Source: a gamma proteobacterium symbiont of Stewartia floridana
GTDB taxonomy: Bacteria > Pseudomonadota > Gammaproteobacteria > Chromatiales > Chromatiaceae
Direction: 5' to 3'
Length of the DNA: 64,000 nucleotides
Assembly (NCBI GenBank): GCA_003676145.1
Contig: NAUB01000019.1
Location: 124,001-188,000 of the forward strand
Each line of letters starts with the position of its first letter. The first letter of the stretch is position 1. A program made the position numbers and the translations under genes. Shown here piece by piece: positions 33,243 to 41,911 of this stretch. The notes under the pieces are model-generated. The model searched no databases. It worked only from the letters and a program-made list of their open reading frames with translations, and was not told the DNA's origin.

Positions 33243-34967
33243 TCAGCGCTTTCTCGGTGGCATCAGGTCGGTGATGCTCCCTTCCGCCATCTCTGCGGCA
33301 AAGCAGATGGTCTCATTCAGGGTTGGATGGGGGTGTATGGTCAGGCCGATATCCTCCGCATCGGCACCCATCTCCAGCGCCAACACGGTTTCACCGATCA
33401 ACTCACCCGCATTCGGTCCAGTGATGCCGGCCCCCAGAATCCGCTTCGATTTCGGATCAAACAGCAGCTTGGTCACCCCCTCATCGCGGCCGATACCCAG
33501 GGCTCTGCCACTGGCTGCCCAGGGAAAGGCCCCCTTCTCATACTCGATGCCCTGAGCCTTGGCGTCGGTCTCGGTCAGCCCCATCCAGGCCACTTCCGGG
33601 TCGGTATAGGCCACTGACGGGATGGTCATGGGGTCGAAACTGGCTGGGTGCCCGGCAATCACTTCGGCAGCCACTTTGGCCTCATGGGTAGCCTTGTGGG
33701 CCAACATCGGCTGTCCTACCACATCGCCAATGGCATAGATGTTCGGTACGTTGGTCCGCATGTGCTGGTCAACCGGAATGAAACCACGCTCATCCACATT
33801 GATGCCCGCCGCTTCAGCATTGATCTTCTTGCCGTTCGGCACCCGACCCACAGAGACCAGCACCCGATCGTAGGTTTGCGGCTTGTCCGGTGCCTGCTTG
33901 CCCTCGAAGCTGACCTTCAGGCCACTCTTCTGCGCCTGAATATCGGTCACCTTGGTACCCAGCATGATGGCGTTGTAGCGCTTCTTGATGCGTTTCTGCA
34001 GCGGCCTGACCAGATCCGGGTCGCAACCGGGGATCAGATTATCCTGCAGTTCCACCACATCGATCTTGCTGCCCAGTGTGCTGTAGACCGTGGCCATTTC
34101 AAGCCCGATGATACCGCCACCCACCACCAGCATGCGTTTCGGAACATCAGCCAGCTCCAGTGCCCCGGTTGAATTGATCAGCCGGGGGTCGTCATTGGGA
34201 AATCCGGGAATCTCCACCGGAGTGGAGCCACAGGCGATAATGGCATCGGTAAAATCGATCGAGATACTGCCCTCGGCGCCGTTCACCGCAATACGCTTGG
34301 GTGACTCGAAGCGGGCCAGACCGTGAACCACCTCAACCTTACGTTGCTTGGCCAACGCCTTAAGACCACCGGTGAGTTTCTGTACCACTTTGTCCTTGCC
34401 GGCGCGCAGCTTGTCGAGATCGACCTTCGGCTTACCGAAGCTGATCCCCATCTCTTCGATTTCAGCCGCTTCATTGATCACATCCGCGGCATGCAGCAGG
34501 GCTTTCGATGGGATACAGCCAACATTCAGACAGACCCCGCCAAGCGCCTCGTAGCGCTCGATCAAAATGACTTTCTTACCCAGATCCGCTGCCCGGAAAG
34601 CAGCGGTATAACCACCAGGGCCCGCCCCGAGCACCACCACATCAGCCGACTTGTCAGCCGCACCTTTGACTGCCTCGGATACCGGCGCCTTGCTGGTTGC
34701 CTGCGGAGCTTCCGCCTTCTCTCCGGCGGCCAGTTCCAGTTTCAGGATCGCGCCACCCATGGAGATCTTATCCCCAACCTTGACCATCAGCTCCTTGACC
34801 GTTCCACCATGCGGGGAGGGTATGTCCATTGTCGCCTTATCACTCTCCAGGGTAATAATGGAATCTTCCGCATCGACCCGGTCGCCTGGAGATACCAGAA
34901 TTTCAATGATATCCACCTGCTCGAAATCACCGATATCGGGAAGGGTCACTTCGACAATGCCGCTCAT
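33243..34967 (-). CDS. lpdA: Dihydrolipoyl dehydrogenase with N-terminal lipoyl domain (E3)
   Basis: A 574-residue flavoprotein that reoxidises dihydrolipoamide with NAD+. Residues 1-80 are a lipoyl domain with the modified lysine in ESDKATMDIP. The flavoprotein part has VVVLGAGPGGYTAAFRA (FAD binding), the redox-active disulfide in GGVCLNVGCIPSK, the NAD Rossmann motif VVGGGIIGLEMA, and the catalytic C-terminal histidine in HPHPTLNE. Fused lipoyl-E3 proteins serve pyruvate dehydrogenase in several proteobacteria. AGGAG precedes the ATG at five bases. aceE and aceF lie upstream on the same strand but are separated by two signalling/redox genes. Confidence 0.96.
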   Translation of the reverse strand: MSGIVEVTLPDIGDFEQVDIIEILVSPGDRVDAEDSIITLESDKATMDIPSPHGGTVKELMVKVGDKISMGGAILKLELAAGEKAEAPQATSKAPVSEAVKGAADKSADVVVLGAGPGGYTAAFRAADLGKKVILIERYEALGGVCLNVGCIPSKALLHAADVINEAAEIEEMGISFGKPKVDLDKLRAGKDKVVQKLTGGLKALAKQRKVEVVHGLARFESPKRIAVNGAEGSISIDFTDAIIACGSTPVEIPGFPNDDPRLINSTGALELADVPKRMLVVGGGIIGLEMATVYSTLGSKIDVVELQDNLIPGCDPDLVRPLQKRIKKRYNAIMLGTKVTDIQAQKSGLKVSFEGKQAPDKPQTYDRVLVSVGRVPNGKKINAEAAGINVDERGFIPVDQHMRTNVPNIYAIGDVVGQPMLAHKATHEAKVAAEVIAGHPASFDPMTIPSVAYTDPEVAWMGLTETDAKAQGIEYEKGAFPWAASGRALGIGRDEGVTKLLFDPKSKRILGAGITGPNAGELIGETVLALEMGADAEDIGLTIHPHPTLNETICFAAEMAEGSITDLMPPRKR

Positions 34968-35268
34968 GTAGGCTCCTCACAGTATTAGTTTTCTTAAACA
35001 TGCGTGCATGCAATAGGCATCGATCACCACCAGGGTGATTCGATATAGAACTCATTAACCCTTTATAGCATTTCTGCCGCTGAGAACGAACAATCAGGCG
35101 TTAAAAAGCCCTATTTGGCCCGATTATTCAGTAGCCCCACTCTGCCGTTTCAACAACAGAGTGGGGTTTCTCAGTGGCAAGGTTGAGACTGCCTGTGAGA
35201 TAGGAAAATGCGCTTTGGTAAGATAGGCTGGGAGAATTATCAAGCGCCAGGGTCCCCCCCGGTCACCA
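34968..35268. other. Intergenic region downstream of small lipoprotein gene
   Basis: About 300 bases containing one strong hairpin (listed separately) and the AT-rich lpd promoter zone at about 34980-35100. The overlapping frame at 35124-35354 is not convincing. Confidence 0.4.
35135..35166. terminator. Perfect 10-bp hairpin
   Basis: CCCCACTCTG and CAGAGTGGGG pair perfectly around a 12-base loop, with TTTCT following in the plus direction. It lies between two minus-strand genes and may end the small lipoprotein transcript. Confidence 0.5.
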
Positions 35269-35490
35269 CTATGGTTTCTCAGGCGCGGCCTGATTGACAG
35301 CATCGACACCCGCTTCAAACGCGGCCTGATCACCCTGCTCCATACCCTGCTCACTCAATGCCGGCTCTGCCGGTTCAGTCATGGGTGATGTGGTATCGGC
35401 TGTGGTGCTGTTCTGCGGGCTGCTTGAGTCGCTGCAGGCAACCAGAGTAAGGGTCAGGCTCAACAAGGCAACAGTAGTCAGTGTTTTCAT
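35269..35490 (-). CDS. Small lipoprotein of unknown function
   Basis: A 73-residue protein with a lipoprotein signal peptide (lipobox LVAC, Cys19). The mature part is 54 residues of Ser/Thr/Pro/Glu/Ala-rich acidic sequence without a recognisable domain. GAGGG at eight bases supports the ATG. Such short acidic lipoproteins are common envelope components of unknown role. Confidence 0.8.
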   Translation of the reverse strand: MKTLTTVALLSLTLTLVACSDSSSPQNSTTADTTSPMTEPAEPALSEQGMEQGDQAAFEAGVDAVNQAAPEKP

Positions 35491-35815
35491 AATTTAATCC
35501 CTCAATATTTCAAATTTGTCCTAATTCATTGGGTGGTACAACTTCCGTCGATCAGGTTGCTACCACTTCTCCAGTCTGTCGACAGATCAGGAAGCGCTCT
35601 GAATCACCGTCGAGCAACAGCGCCGCACCAATCCATCAGGCCGCTGGAGTCTCCTTCAGCAGCGGTTTTATATAACCAATTGGCGATTGAGGTTGTGACA
35701 GGGGCACCGATATTGACCAAAAAACAACGTGCAAATAATCAGGCCTGGATTGGCCACTCAGATTGAGAAAGGTTTTTCTGTTGCTGGTCAGTGGTTCGTG
35801 GCCCGTTGCAGGCCT
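35491..35815. other. 325-base intergenic region
   Basis: Separates the GGDEF-EAL gene from the small lipoprotein gene. An open frame at 35533-35766 on the plus strand has no ribosome binding site and no recognisable content. I see no strong repeat. Confidence 0.4.
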
Positions 35816-38800
35816 CTAAGTGGTGCCTGTCTCCAGCACATCGGCACTCAGCCAAATCGTCAACTCTTTTGCTGACATCGGTTTGGCATAGTAGAAGCCC
35901 TGTAGGTTGTCACATCCGGTCTCGACCAGAAATTCAGCCTGTTCACGGGTCTCAACACCTTCCGCGATCAAGGACAGATTGAGGCTCTGGGCCATCGCAA
36001 CGATGGTTCGCACCAGGGTCGCATCTTCAATGTCATCCGGCAGATCGCTGACAAATGAGCGATCAATCTTCATGGTATCGACCGGGAACCGTTTCAGGTA
36101 ACTGAGTGATGAATAACCGGTACCGAAATCATCCACTGACAGGGAAACACCCAGTGCCTTGAAATCTGACAGCCAGGTCATCGCCTCATCGGTATCCCGC
36201 ATCAACAGGCTCTCGGTGATCTCAAGGGTAATGTAATCGGTAGAGAGATTGGTTTCTGCCAATACACCCAGCAAAAAGCTGGCCTCGAGCCCAAGCTCCC
36301 GCTGTCTGCTGGAGAGATTCACCGCCAGTTTGAGATCACTGAAACCGGCATTGTGCCACCGCTTCAACTGTTGACAGGACTTCTTCAGTACCCACTCACC
36401 GATAGGACCAATCTGTCCACTGTCTTCCGCAACCGGGATGAAGATCGCCGGAGAGACGGTACCCCGATGGGGATGGTGCCAGCGTAACAGCGCCTCCACA
36501 CTGACCACCTTGTTGAGCAACGGATTGACCACCGGCTGGTAGTAGATCTCAAGCTCATCCCGCTTGATCGCCTGGCGCAGATCCAGCTCCAGTTGGCGGC
36601 GCTCCAGGGTGTGTTGCTGCATCGATGCGGTAAAGAACTGATAGGTATTTCTGCCCCGCTCTTTGGCCTGGTACATGGCCATATCCGCATTTCGCAGCAG
36701 CGAGTCCGCATTCACCGCATCGTCCGGATAGACGGTGATGCCGATGCTGGCACCGATATAGATCTCACGCCCATAGAGTGAAAAGACCCGGGTTATGTGT
36801 TCGATGATGTTGCTGGCCACATTCGCCACAGAATCCATCTCGGTGACATCCTGCAACAGAATGATGAACTCATCCCCACCGAACCTGGCTACCGTATCCG
36901 ATTCACGCAGACAGGCTTTGATACGGGCGGATACCAGCTGCAGCAGCTCATCCCCCACCACATGGCCGAACGTATCATTCACCACCTTGAAGTGATCGAG
37001 ATCGATAAACAGCACCGCCAGCATCCAGTCTTCACGATGGGCGGCCGCGATGGCCTGATTCAGCCGATCGGACAACAGCGAACGGTTGGGCAGCCCGGTC
37101 AGGGCATCGTAATTGGCCTGATAGCGGATCTGCTCTTCGTTCTCCTTGTGCTTGGTAATATCGGAGAAGACGGCGACGAACTCTTTTGCAATGCCATGGT
37201 CACCCTTGATCGCAGAGATCGAAAGCCACTCCGGAAATACGCTGCCATCCTTACGCCGGTTCCAGATCTCACCTGACCAGTAGCCTTTATGCAGCACAGA
37301 CTCCCATAAGTCATCATAGAAGGATTTGCTGTGGCGACCGGAACTGAGAATATTGGGTGTACGCCCCAAAACCTCTTCCTGATTGTAACCGGTGATTCTT
37401 GTGAAGGCAGGATTGACCGTCTTAATCCGGTTCTCCTCATCCGTCACCATGATGCCTTCCGCCGTGGTGTCAAACACGGTGGCATTCATTCTTAACTGAT
37501 CTTCGGCCCGCTTTTGTGCCGTAACATCCTCTTTGACGGCAATGAAGTTGGTTATATTGCCTCGTTCATCCCGCAGCGGCGAAATCGACGCGGACTCCCA
37601 ATAAATGCTGCCGTCTTTGCGCTTGTTGTGGAACATCCCACGCCACTCTTTACCGGCAAGCAGGCTGCTCCACATATCGTTATATTCCTGCTTGGTCTTG
37701 TCTCCACTCTTGAGGAACCTTGGATTTTGCCCGATCGCCTCCGCAGCAGTGTAACCCGAGACCTTTTCGAACCTCGGATTCACATACTCGATAACCCCTT
37801 GCGTATCGGTGATGATCACCGAAGCAGGACTCTGCTCCAATACCCGACCCAGCTTACGCAGGTCCGACTCGGCCTGTTTCGATTCTGTGATATCACTTCT
37901 GACGCAGACCAGCCCACCCTCAGTGGTGTGGTTGTTACTGCTGAGATACCAGGCACCGCTATCCAGCTTCTCCAGATACTGCCCCTGAGGCAGAAGATCG
38001 AGAATCTTATCCCCTTCAAGGTTCAGATTTTTCACCCGGCTACCGGCAACAGCCTGCAGCTCCTTCAAGGTGAGAGACTCCATATCCTGCTCTTTGAGCC
38101 AGGGGTAGAACTCCTCGAAACAGCGGTTAAACAGTACCAATCGACCGTCCGCATCGAACAAGGCAAACGCCTCGGAGAGGTTGTTCACCGCATCATGCAG
38201 GCGATACCAGGCGCGATTCACCTCCTGATGCGCATTATGCAGACTCCTGATCAGCTGCCACAGACCGAGTAACAGAATGAACACCGCGACCGTCAGCAGC
38301 AAGATCAGCTCTCGCTTGGTGCTGGTCTCTGCTATCCGGTTGGCTTCATGCCTGGCATGTATCGCCTCGAAATTGATCTGACTTGGAATCGCCAGATAAC
38401 GCCGCTTCAGTAGATCCAACTTGGCGAGACCATGCAGATCGGAGTCGATATGAAACAGCACCTGGTCCAATAACGACTGACTCTCGGCGACCTCCAGCTT
38501 CTGTTGCTTGAGCTCTTCCAGATTGCGTTTTACTTCGGTGAACTGTGAATCCGCAGAGAACAGGTGGTAGGTATAGAGCTGGTTGATCAGCACCAGAACA
38601 TCATCATAGAGTCTCGGCTCACTCTCTTTCAACTCATCCGCAATGATCGGCAGATAGTGAATGCCGTTGCGCACCAATGCCGCCTGAAACTTGATCTTTT
38701 CCAGCAAGATGAGTTTCTCATCCATCCCCTGCCAATAGGTGGAGAAAAGATCCTTGAGTTGCTGATCATGCTGATCGATCAACAGATCGATCTTGGTTTT

Positions 38801-39049
38801 CATCTCTCGCAGATTGTTGGTCGTCATGACCAATGGGTCATACTGAACCATCAGAAATGAGGCAATTCTCAGCATATCCCGGTCGAGACGGGCATCCAGC
38901 TTCTTCAATTGCAGCATGTTGTGCGAGATCTCTGCATACTCACTGGACTCATCATCCCAGAACAGCCCAAGCAACAGGGCAAACGCCAGGCTCAAGCCGA
39001 TCAGCAGCGCGGCTCGTTTGGTGCCAATTGACTTCAGAAACTTGATCAT
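35816..39049 (-). CDS. Membrane sensor with PAS domains, GGDEF and EAL
   Basis: A 1077-residue protein. Two membrane helices (about residues 13-30 and 249-268) enclose a periplasmic helical sensor of roughly 215 residues. Three PAS-like domains follow (NLSEAFALFDADGRLVLFN, SPASVIITDTQGVIEYVNP, TTAEGIMVTDEENRIKTVNP). The cyclase domain has intact FGGDEF with an RESD inhibition site five residues before, and the EAL domain has VEALLRW, DDFGTGYSS and the late QGFYYAKP motif, so it may both make and break c-di-GMP. Its ATG overlaps the stop of the upstream dihaem peroxidase gene (ATGA), making the two translationally coupled. Confidence 0.95.
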   Translation of the reverse strand: MIKFLKSIGTKRAALLIGLSLAFALLLGLFWDDESSEYAEISHNMLQLKKLDARLDRDMLRIASFLMVQYDPLVMTTNNLREMKTKIDLLIDQHDQQLKDLFSTYWQGMDEKLILLEKIKFQAALVRNGIHYLPIIADELKESEPRLYDDVLVLINQLYTYHLFSADSQFTEVKRNLEELKQQKLEVAESQSLLDQVLFHIDSDLHGLAKLDLLKRRYLAIPSQINFEAIHARHEANRIAETSTKRELILLLTVAVFILLLGLWQLIRSLHNAHQEVNRAWYRLHDAVNNLSEAFALFDADGRLVLFNRCFEEFYPWLKEQDMESLTLKELQAVAGSRVKNLNLEGDKILDLLPQGQYLEKLDSGAWYLSSNNHTTEGGLVCVRSDITESKQAESDLRKLGRVLEQSPASVIITDTQGVIEYVNPRFEKVSGYTAAEAIGQNPRFLKSGDKTKQEYNDMWSSLLAGKEWRGMFHNKRKDGSIYWESASISPLRDERGNITNFIAVKEDVTAQKRAEDQLRMNATVFDTTAEGIMVTDEENRIKTVNPAFTRITGYNQEEVLGRTPNILSSGRHSKSFYDDLWESVLHKGYWSGEIWNRRKDGSVFPEWLSISAIKGDHGIAKEFVAVFSDITKHKENEEQIRYQANYDALTGLPNRSLLSDRLNQAIAAAHREDWMLAVLFIDLDHFKVVNDTFGHVVGDELLQLVSARIKACLRESDTVARFGGDEFIILLQDVTEMDSVANVASNIIEHITRVFSLYGREIYIGASIGITVYPDDAVNADSLLRNADMAMYQAKERGRNTYQFFTASMQQHTLERRQLELDLRQAIKRDELEIYYQPVVNPLLNKVVSVEALLRWHHPHRGTVSPAIFIPVAEDSGQIGPIGEWVLKKSCQQLKRWHNAGFSDLKLAVNLSSRQRELGLEASFLLGVLAETNLSTDYITLEITESLLMRDTDEAMTWLSDFKALGVSLSVDDFGTGYSSLSYLKRFPVDTMKIDRSFVSDLPDDIEDATLVRTIVAMAQSLNLSLIAEGVETREQAEFLVETGCDNLQGFYYAKPMSAKELTIWLSADVLETGTT

Positions 39050-40002
39050 GGCTTGAACCGACTGTGCCTACCGACCAGCGTATGCAGAAAAGCGACGATA
39101 TCCCGGATATCCTCATCGGGAATTTCGCGACCCAACTGGTAACGTCCCATCACCCGTATCGCTTCATCCAGGGTCGTTACCGAACCATCATGAAAATAGG
39201 GTGAGTTGACCGCAGCCAGTCGCAGGCTGGGAACTTTGAAATAGTGCTTGTCGTCCTCCTCTCCGGTGACGTTGTAGCGGCCGTAGTCTGCCTCGGTGAT
39301 CTCCGTGTCTCTGTCTTTGAAGTAGTCACCTTTAGCGCCCATATAGGCATACATGTTGCCGCCCACATTTGCCCCCTGGTGGCAGCTGATGCAGCCATAG
39401 CTTTTGAACAGCCGGTAGCCGCGCAACTCTCGCTCATCCAGGGTATGCTCGCCGCTCAGCCAGCGATCGAAACGGGAGTTCTCGGTCACCAGGGTCTTTT
39501 CGAAGGCAGCAATGGCGATTGCAATATTCTCACCAGTGATGCCATCACTGAAAAGCTGACCAAAAAGCTCAACCATAGCGGCATCCTGGCTCAGCTTGGA
39601 GATCACTTCAGGCCAGGTTGAGTTCATCTCAAGCGGATTGTGTACCGGGCCCGCCGCCTGAATCTCAAGACTACCCGCCCTTCCATCCCAGAACTGGGCA
39701 AGATTGAAGCTGCTGTTGTAAACGGTCGGCGCCTTGATTCCCCCCATGACACCGCCAACCCCGGTGGAACGTGGCTTTCGATCCGTACCACCTGTTGAGA
39801 GCATATGGCAGCTGGCGCAGCTCAAGGAGTTGTCCCGGGAGAGGCGTCGATCGTGAAACAGCTGGTCCCCCAGCGCAACCAGTTTCGGGTCGACCTCAAA
39901 GTTCATTTCAAGCGGGCGTATGGGCTCGTTCTTTATCTCAGCAGCCCAAAGACATGGCACATAAGATAGCAAAAACGTCAATAATATCAGTTTCTTATGC
40001 AT
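39046..40002 (-). CDS. Dihaem cytochrome c peroxidase family protein
   Basis: A 318-residue exported protein with signal peptide (MHKKLILLTFLLSYVPCLWA). Two haem c sites are present, CASCH (about residue 62) and CISCH (about 204), as in the bacterial cytochrome c peroxidase / MauG family. An in-frame GTG two codons upstream is possible. It would reduce peroxide, or oxidise a protein partner, in the periplasm. Coupling to the PAS-GGDEF-EAL gene (ATGA overlap) hints that it reports on redox conditions to that sensor, which has a periplasmic domain; this is inference. The pair interrupts the pyruvate dehydrogenase genes. Confidence 0.93.
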   Translation of the reverse strand: MHKKLILLTFLLSYVPCLWAAEIKNEPIRPLEMNFEVDPKLVALGDQLFHDRRLSRDNSLSCASCHMLSTGGTDRKPRSTGVGGVMGGIKAPTVYNSSFNLAQFWDGRAGSLEIQAAGPVHNPLEMNSTWPEVISKLSQDAAMVELFGQLFSDGITGENIAIAIAAFEKTLVTENSRFDRWLSGEHTLDERELRGYRLFKSYGCISCHQGANVGGNMYAYMGAKGDYFKDRDTEITEADYGRYNVTGEEDDKHYFKVPSLRLAAVNSPYFHDGSVTTLDEAIRVMGRYQLGREIPDEDIRDIVAFLHTLVGRHSRFKP

Positions 40003-40485
40003 AGCCACCAGATACCGGAGCTGAACCAGCCAACTGTTGCACCATCACAACAGCCTCTGATTCAGGTTCGATATGTACTTGTTTATAAAAATCCAAATTC
40101 AAGCCAACCTTAATCCTTTATCGGACAAGCCTGAAATTACTTTAAAGCCTATGGATTTGCTTTCCTTCAGAAAACTGGAGAGTCCACGAGTTGAAGAGGC
40201 ACAGGTTGCATCCCTGCCCCTATATCGCAACTGTATCGGCGGATTTGAGTTGAATATGCCTACAACTTAAGCTGATGAGAGTCCATTCAAAAGGAAACTC
40301 TTACTAGGTCCTGTTAACACTAATCCAACAGGGTATATTGGATTAGTGTTAACAGGACCTAATAAAAGTTTAGTTGTCACGCAGCCCTACAACAAGCAAC
40401 AAATTGCGAATTTGCAGAGGGTTTCAGAATTTAATTTGTAGATTCTTCGAGTCTGTTTTGTGGTAGCAACGAACCTCACCAGCCA
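40003..40485. other. Intergenic region with large perfect palindrome
   Basis: About 480 bases between the peroxidase gene and the aceF stop. It holds the palindrome at 40305-40361. The plus-strand frame at 40073-40270 has no ribosome binding site or recognisable content. Confidence 0.5.
40305..40361. repeat. Perfect 24-bp palindrome of the CTGTTAACAC family
   Basis: Arms 40305-40328 (TAGGTCCTGTTAACACTAAT then CCAA) and 40338-40361 are exact reverse complements around a nine-base loop. Single-arm relatives occur at 17112 and 26525 and a diverged palindrome at 23634. It would form a very stable hairpin in RNA and may act as a terminator for aceF, but its recurrence points to a dispersed element. 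Confidence 0.7.
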
Positions 40486-41832
40486 CTACAGCAACAGACG
40501 CCGAATATCCTCGAGCAACGAGGCAAGCAGTCGGGTGAATCTGACACCCTCTGCTCCGTCGATCACCCGATGATCGTAGGAGAGGGAGAGGGGTAGCATC
40601 AGTCGGGGTTGGAAATTTTCCCCATCCCATACCGGCTGCATGGTACTGCGGGAGACCCCAAGGATTGCCACCTCCGGCGCATTCACAATGGGGGTAAAGG
40701 CCGTCCCGCCAATGCCGCCAAGGCTGGAGATTGAGAAGCAGCCCCCCTGCAGATCTGCCGGCACCAGTTTGCCGGCTCTGGCCCGCTCGCTGACAGCCAT
40801 CAGTTCCGCCGCCAGCTCGAAGACACTTTTCTTGTCCACATCACGGATTACCGGCACAACCAGACCGTTGGGCGTATCCACCGCCACACCGATATTGACA
40901 TAGTGTCGATAGATCAGCGCTTCGGCCTCGCTATCCAGGGAGGCATTGAACGCCGGCATCTCCGCCAGCGCGGCGGCAACCGACTTCATCAGGAACGGCA
41001 TCAGCGTGAGCCGCACATCCCGCTGCTCCGCGAGCGCTTTCTGCGCCTTGCGAAAGGCCTCCAATTCTGTGATGTCCGCCTCATCGAACTGGGTGACATG
41101 GGGTACAGTCAACCAGCAGCGGTGCAGATGGGCGGCACTGATCTTCTTGATCCGCCCCATTGGCTTGGATTCAACCTCACCGAAACGGCTGTAGTCCACA
41201 TCCGGTCCGCTCGGCATTTCAAAACTGCCACGTCCAGAGCCACTCGCTTCACCCCGACGCAGCGACTGTTTGACGAAGTTCTGAACATCCTCTTTCAATA
41301 CCCGCTGTTTGGGGCCATGACCTTTCACCAGAGAGAGGTCCACCCCCAACTCACGGGCAAGACGCCTGACGGAGGGGCTGGCGTGGGGTTTCTGATCGCC
41401 GCTGATTATTGGACTCTCCGGCACCGGTGGAATGCGGGCCTCCTTGTCCCCCGGGCGACGACCGGTCGCCACATCGCCAACCGCCTCTTGATTTGGTGTA
41501 GGCGCGGGCGCCTGTACGGTCTCCACCTCTTCGGCTGCCGGCGCCGGAGCCGATCCGGCTGCCGACTCATCCGCAGCAGGCGATTCAGTTTCAACCGCTT
41601 CGATGGTGAGGATCACATCCCCCTCACTGACCCGATCCCCCACTTTCACCTTCAACTGCTTGACCTTGCCTCCGTGTGGAGAGGGGATCTCCATGGTGGC
41701 TTTATCGCTTTCCAGGGTCAGCAGGGACTCTTCAACGGAGACTTCGTCACCTTCAGAAACCAGGATCTCAATGACTTCCACCGATTCGAAATCACCAATA
41801 TCAGGTAACAGTACATCTGTCGTTTTACCCAC
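40486..41832 (-). CDS. aceF: Pyruvate dehydrogenase E2, dihydrolipoyl acetyltransferase
   Basis: A 448-residue transacetylase core of the complex. One lipoyl domain at residues 1-80 (lysine in ESDKATMEIP), an Ala/Pro-rich linker, the peripheral-subunit-binding domain (ASPSVRRLARELGVDLSLVK, about 150-170), and the catalytic domain ending in LSYDHRVIDGAEG with the active-site histidine. A single lipoyl domain makes it shorter than E. coli AceF, which has three. It starts at GTG with GAGGATGAGAC upstream. It follows aceE by about 80 bases on the same strand. Confidence 0.96.
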   Translation of the reverse strand: MGKTTDVLLPDIGDFESVEVIEILVSEGDEVSVEESLLTLESDKATMEIPSPHGGKVKQLKVKVGDRVSEGDVILTIEAVETESPAADESAAGSAPAPAAEEVETVQAPAPTPNQEAVGDVATGRRPGDKEARIPPVPESPIISGDQKPHASPSVRRLARELGVDLSLVKGHGPKQRVLKEDVQNFVKQSLRRGEASGSGRGSFEMPSGPDVDYSRFGEVESKPMGRIKKISAAHLHRCWLTVPHVTQFDEADITELEAFRKAQKALAEQRDVRLTLMPFLMKSVAAALAEMPAFNASLDSEAEALIYRHYVNIGVAVDTPNGLVVPVIRDVDKKSVFELAAELMAVSERARAGKLVPADLQGGCFSISSLGGIGGTAFTPIVNAPEVAILGVSRSTMQPVWDGENFQPRLMLPLSLSYDHRVIDGAEGVRFTRLLASLLEDIRRLLL

Positions 41833-41911
41833 GTCTCATCCTCTTTATTGCCATTCAGGCACTCTGTTTCTTAACGTCCGGACATGCCGCACAAGCTTAT
41901 TGATCAACCGT

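Noticed and set aside
40073-40270. Small plus-strand open frame upstream of the peroxidase gene
   Set aside because: No ribosome binding site, no domain, and located in a repeat-bearing spacer.
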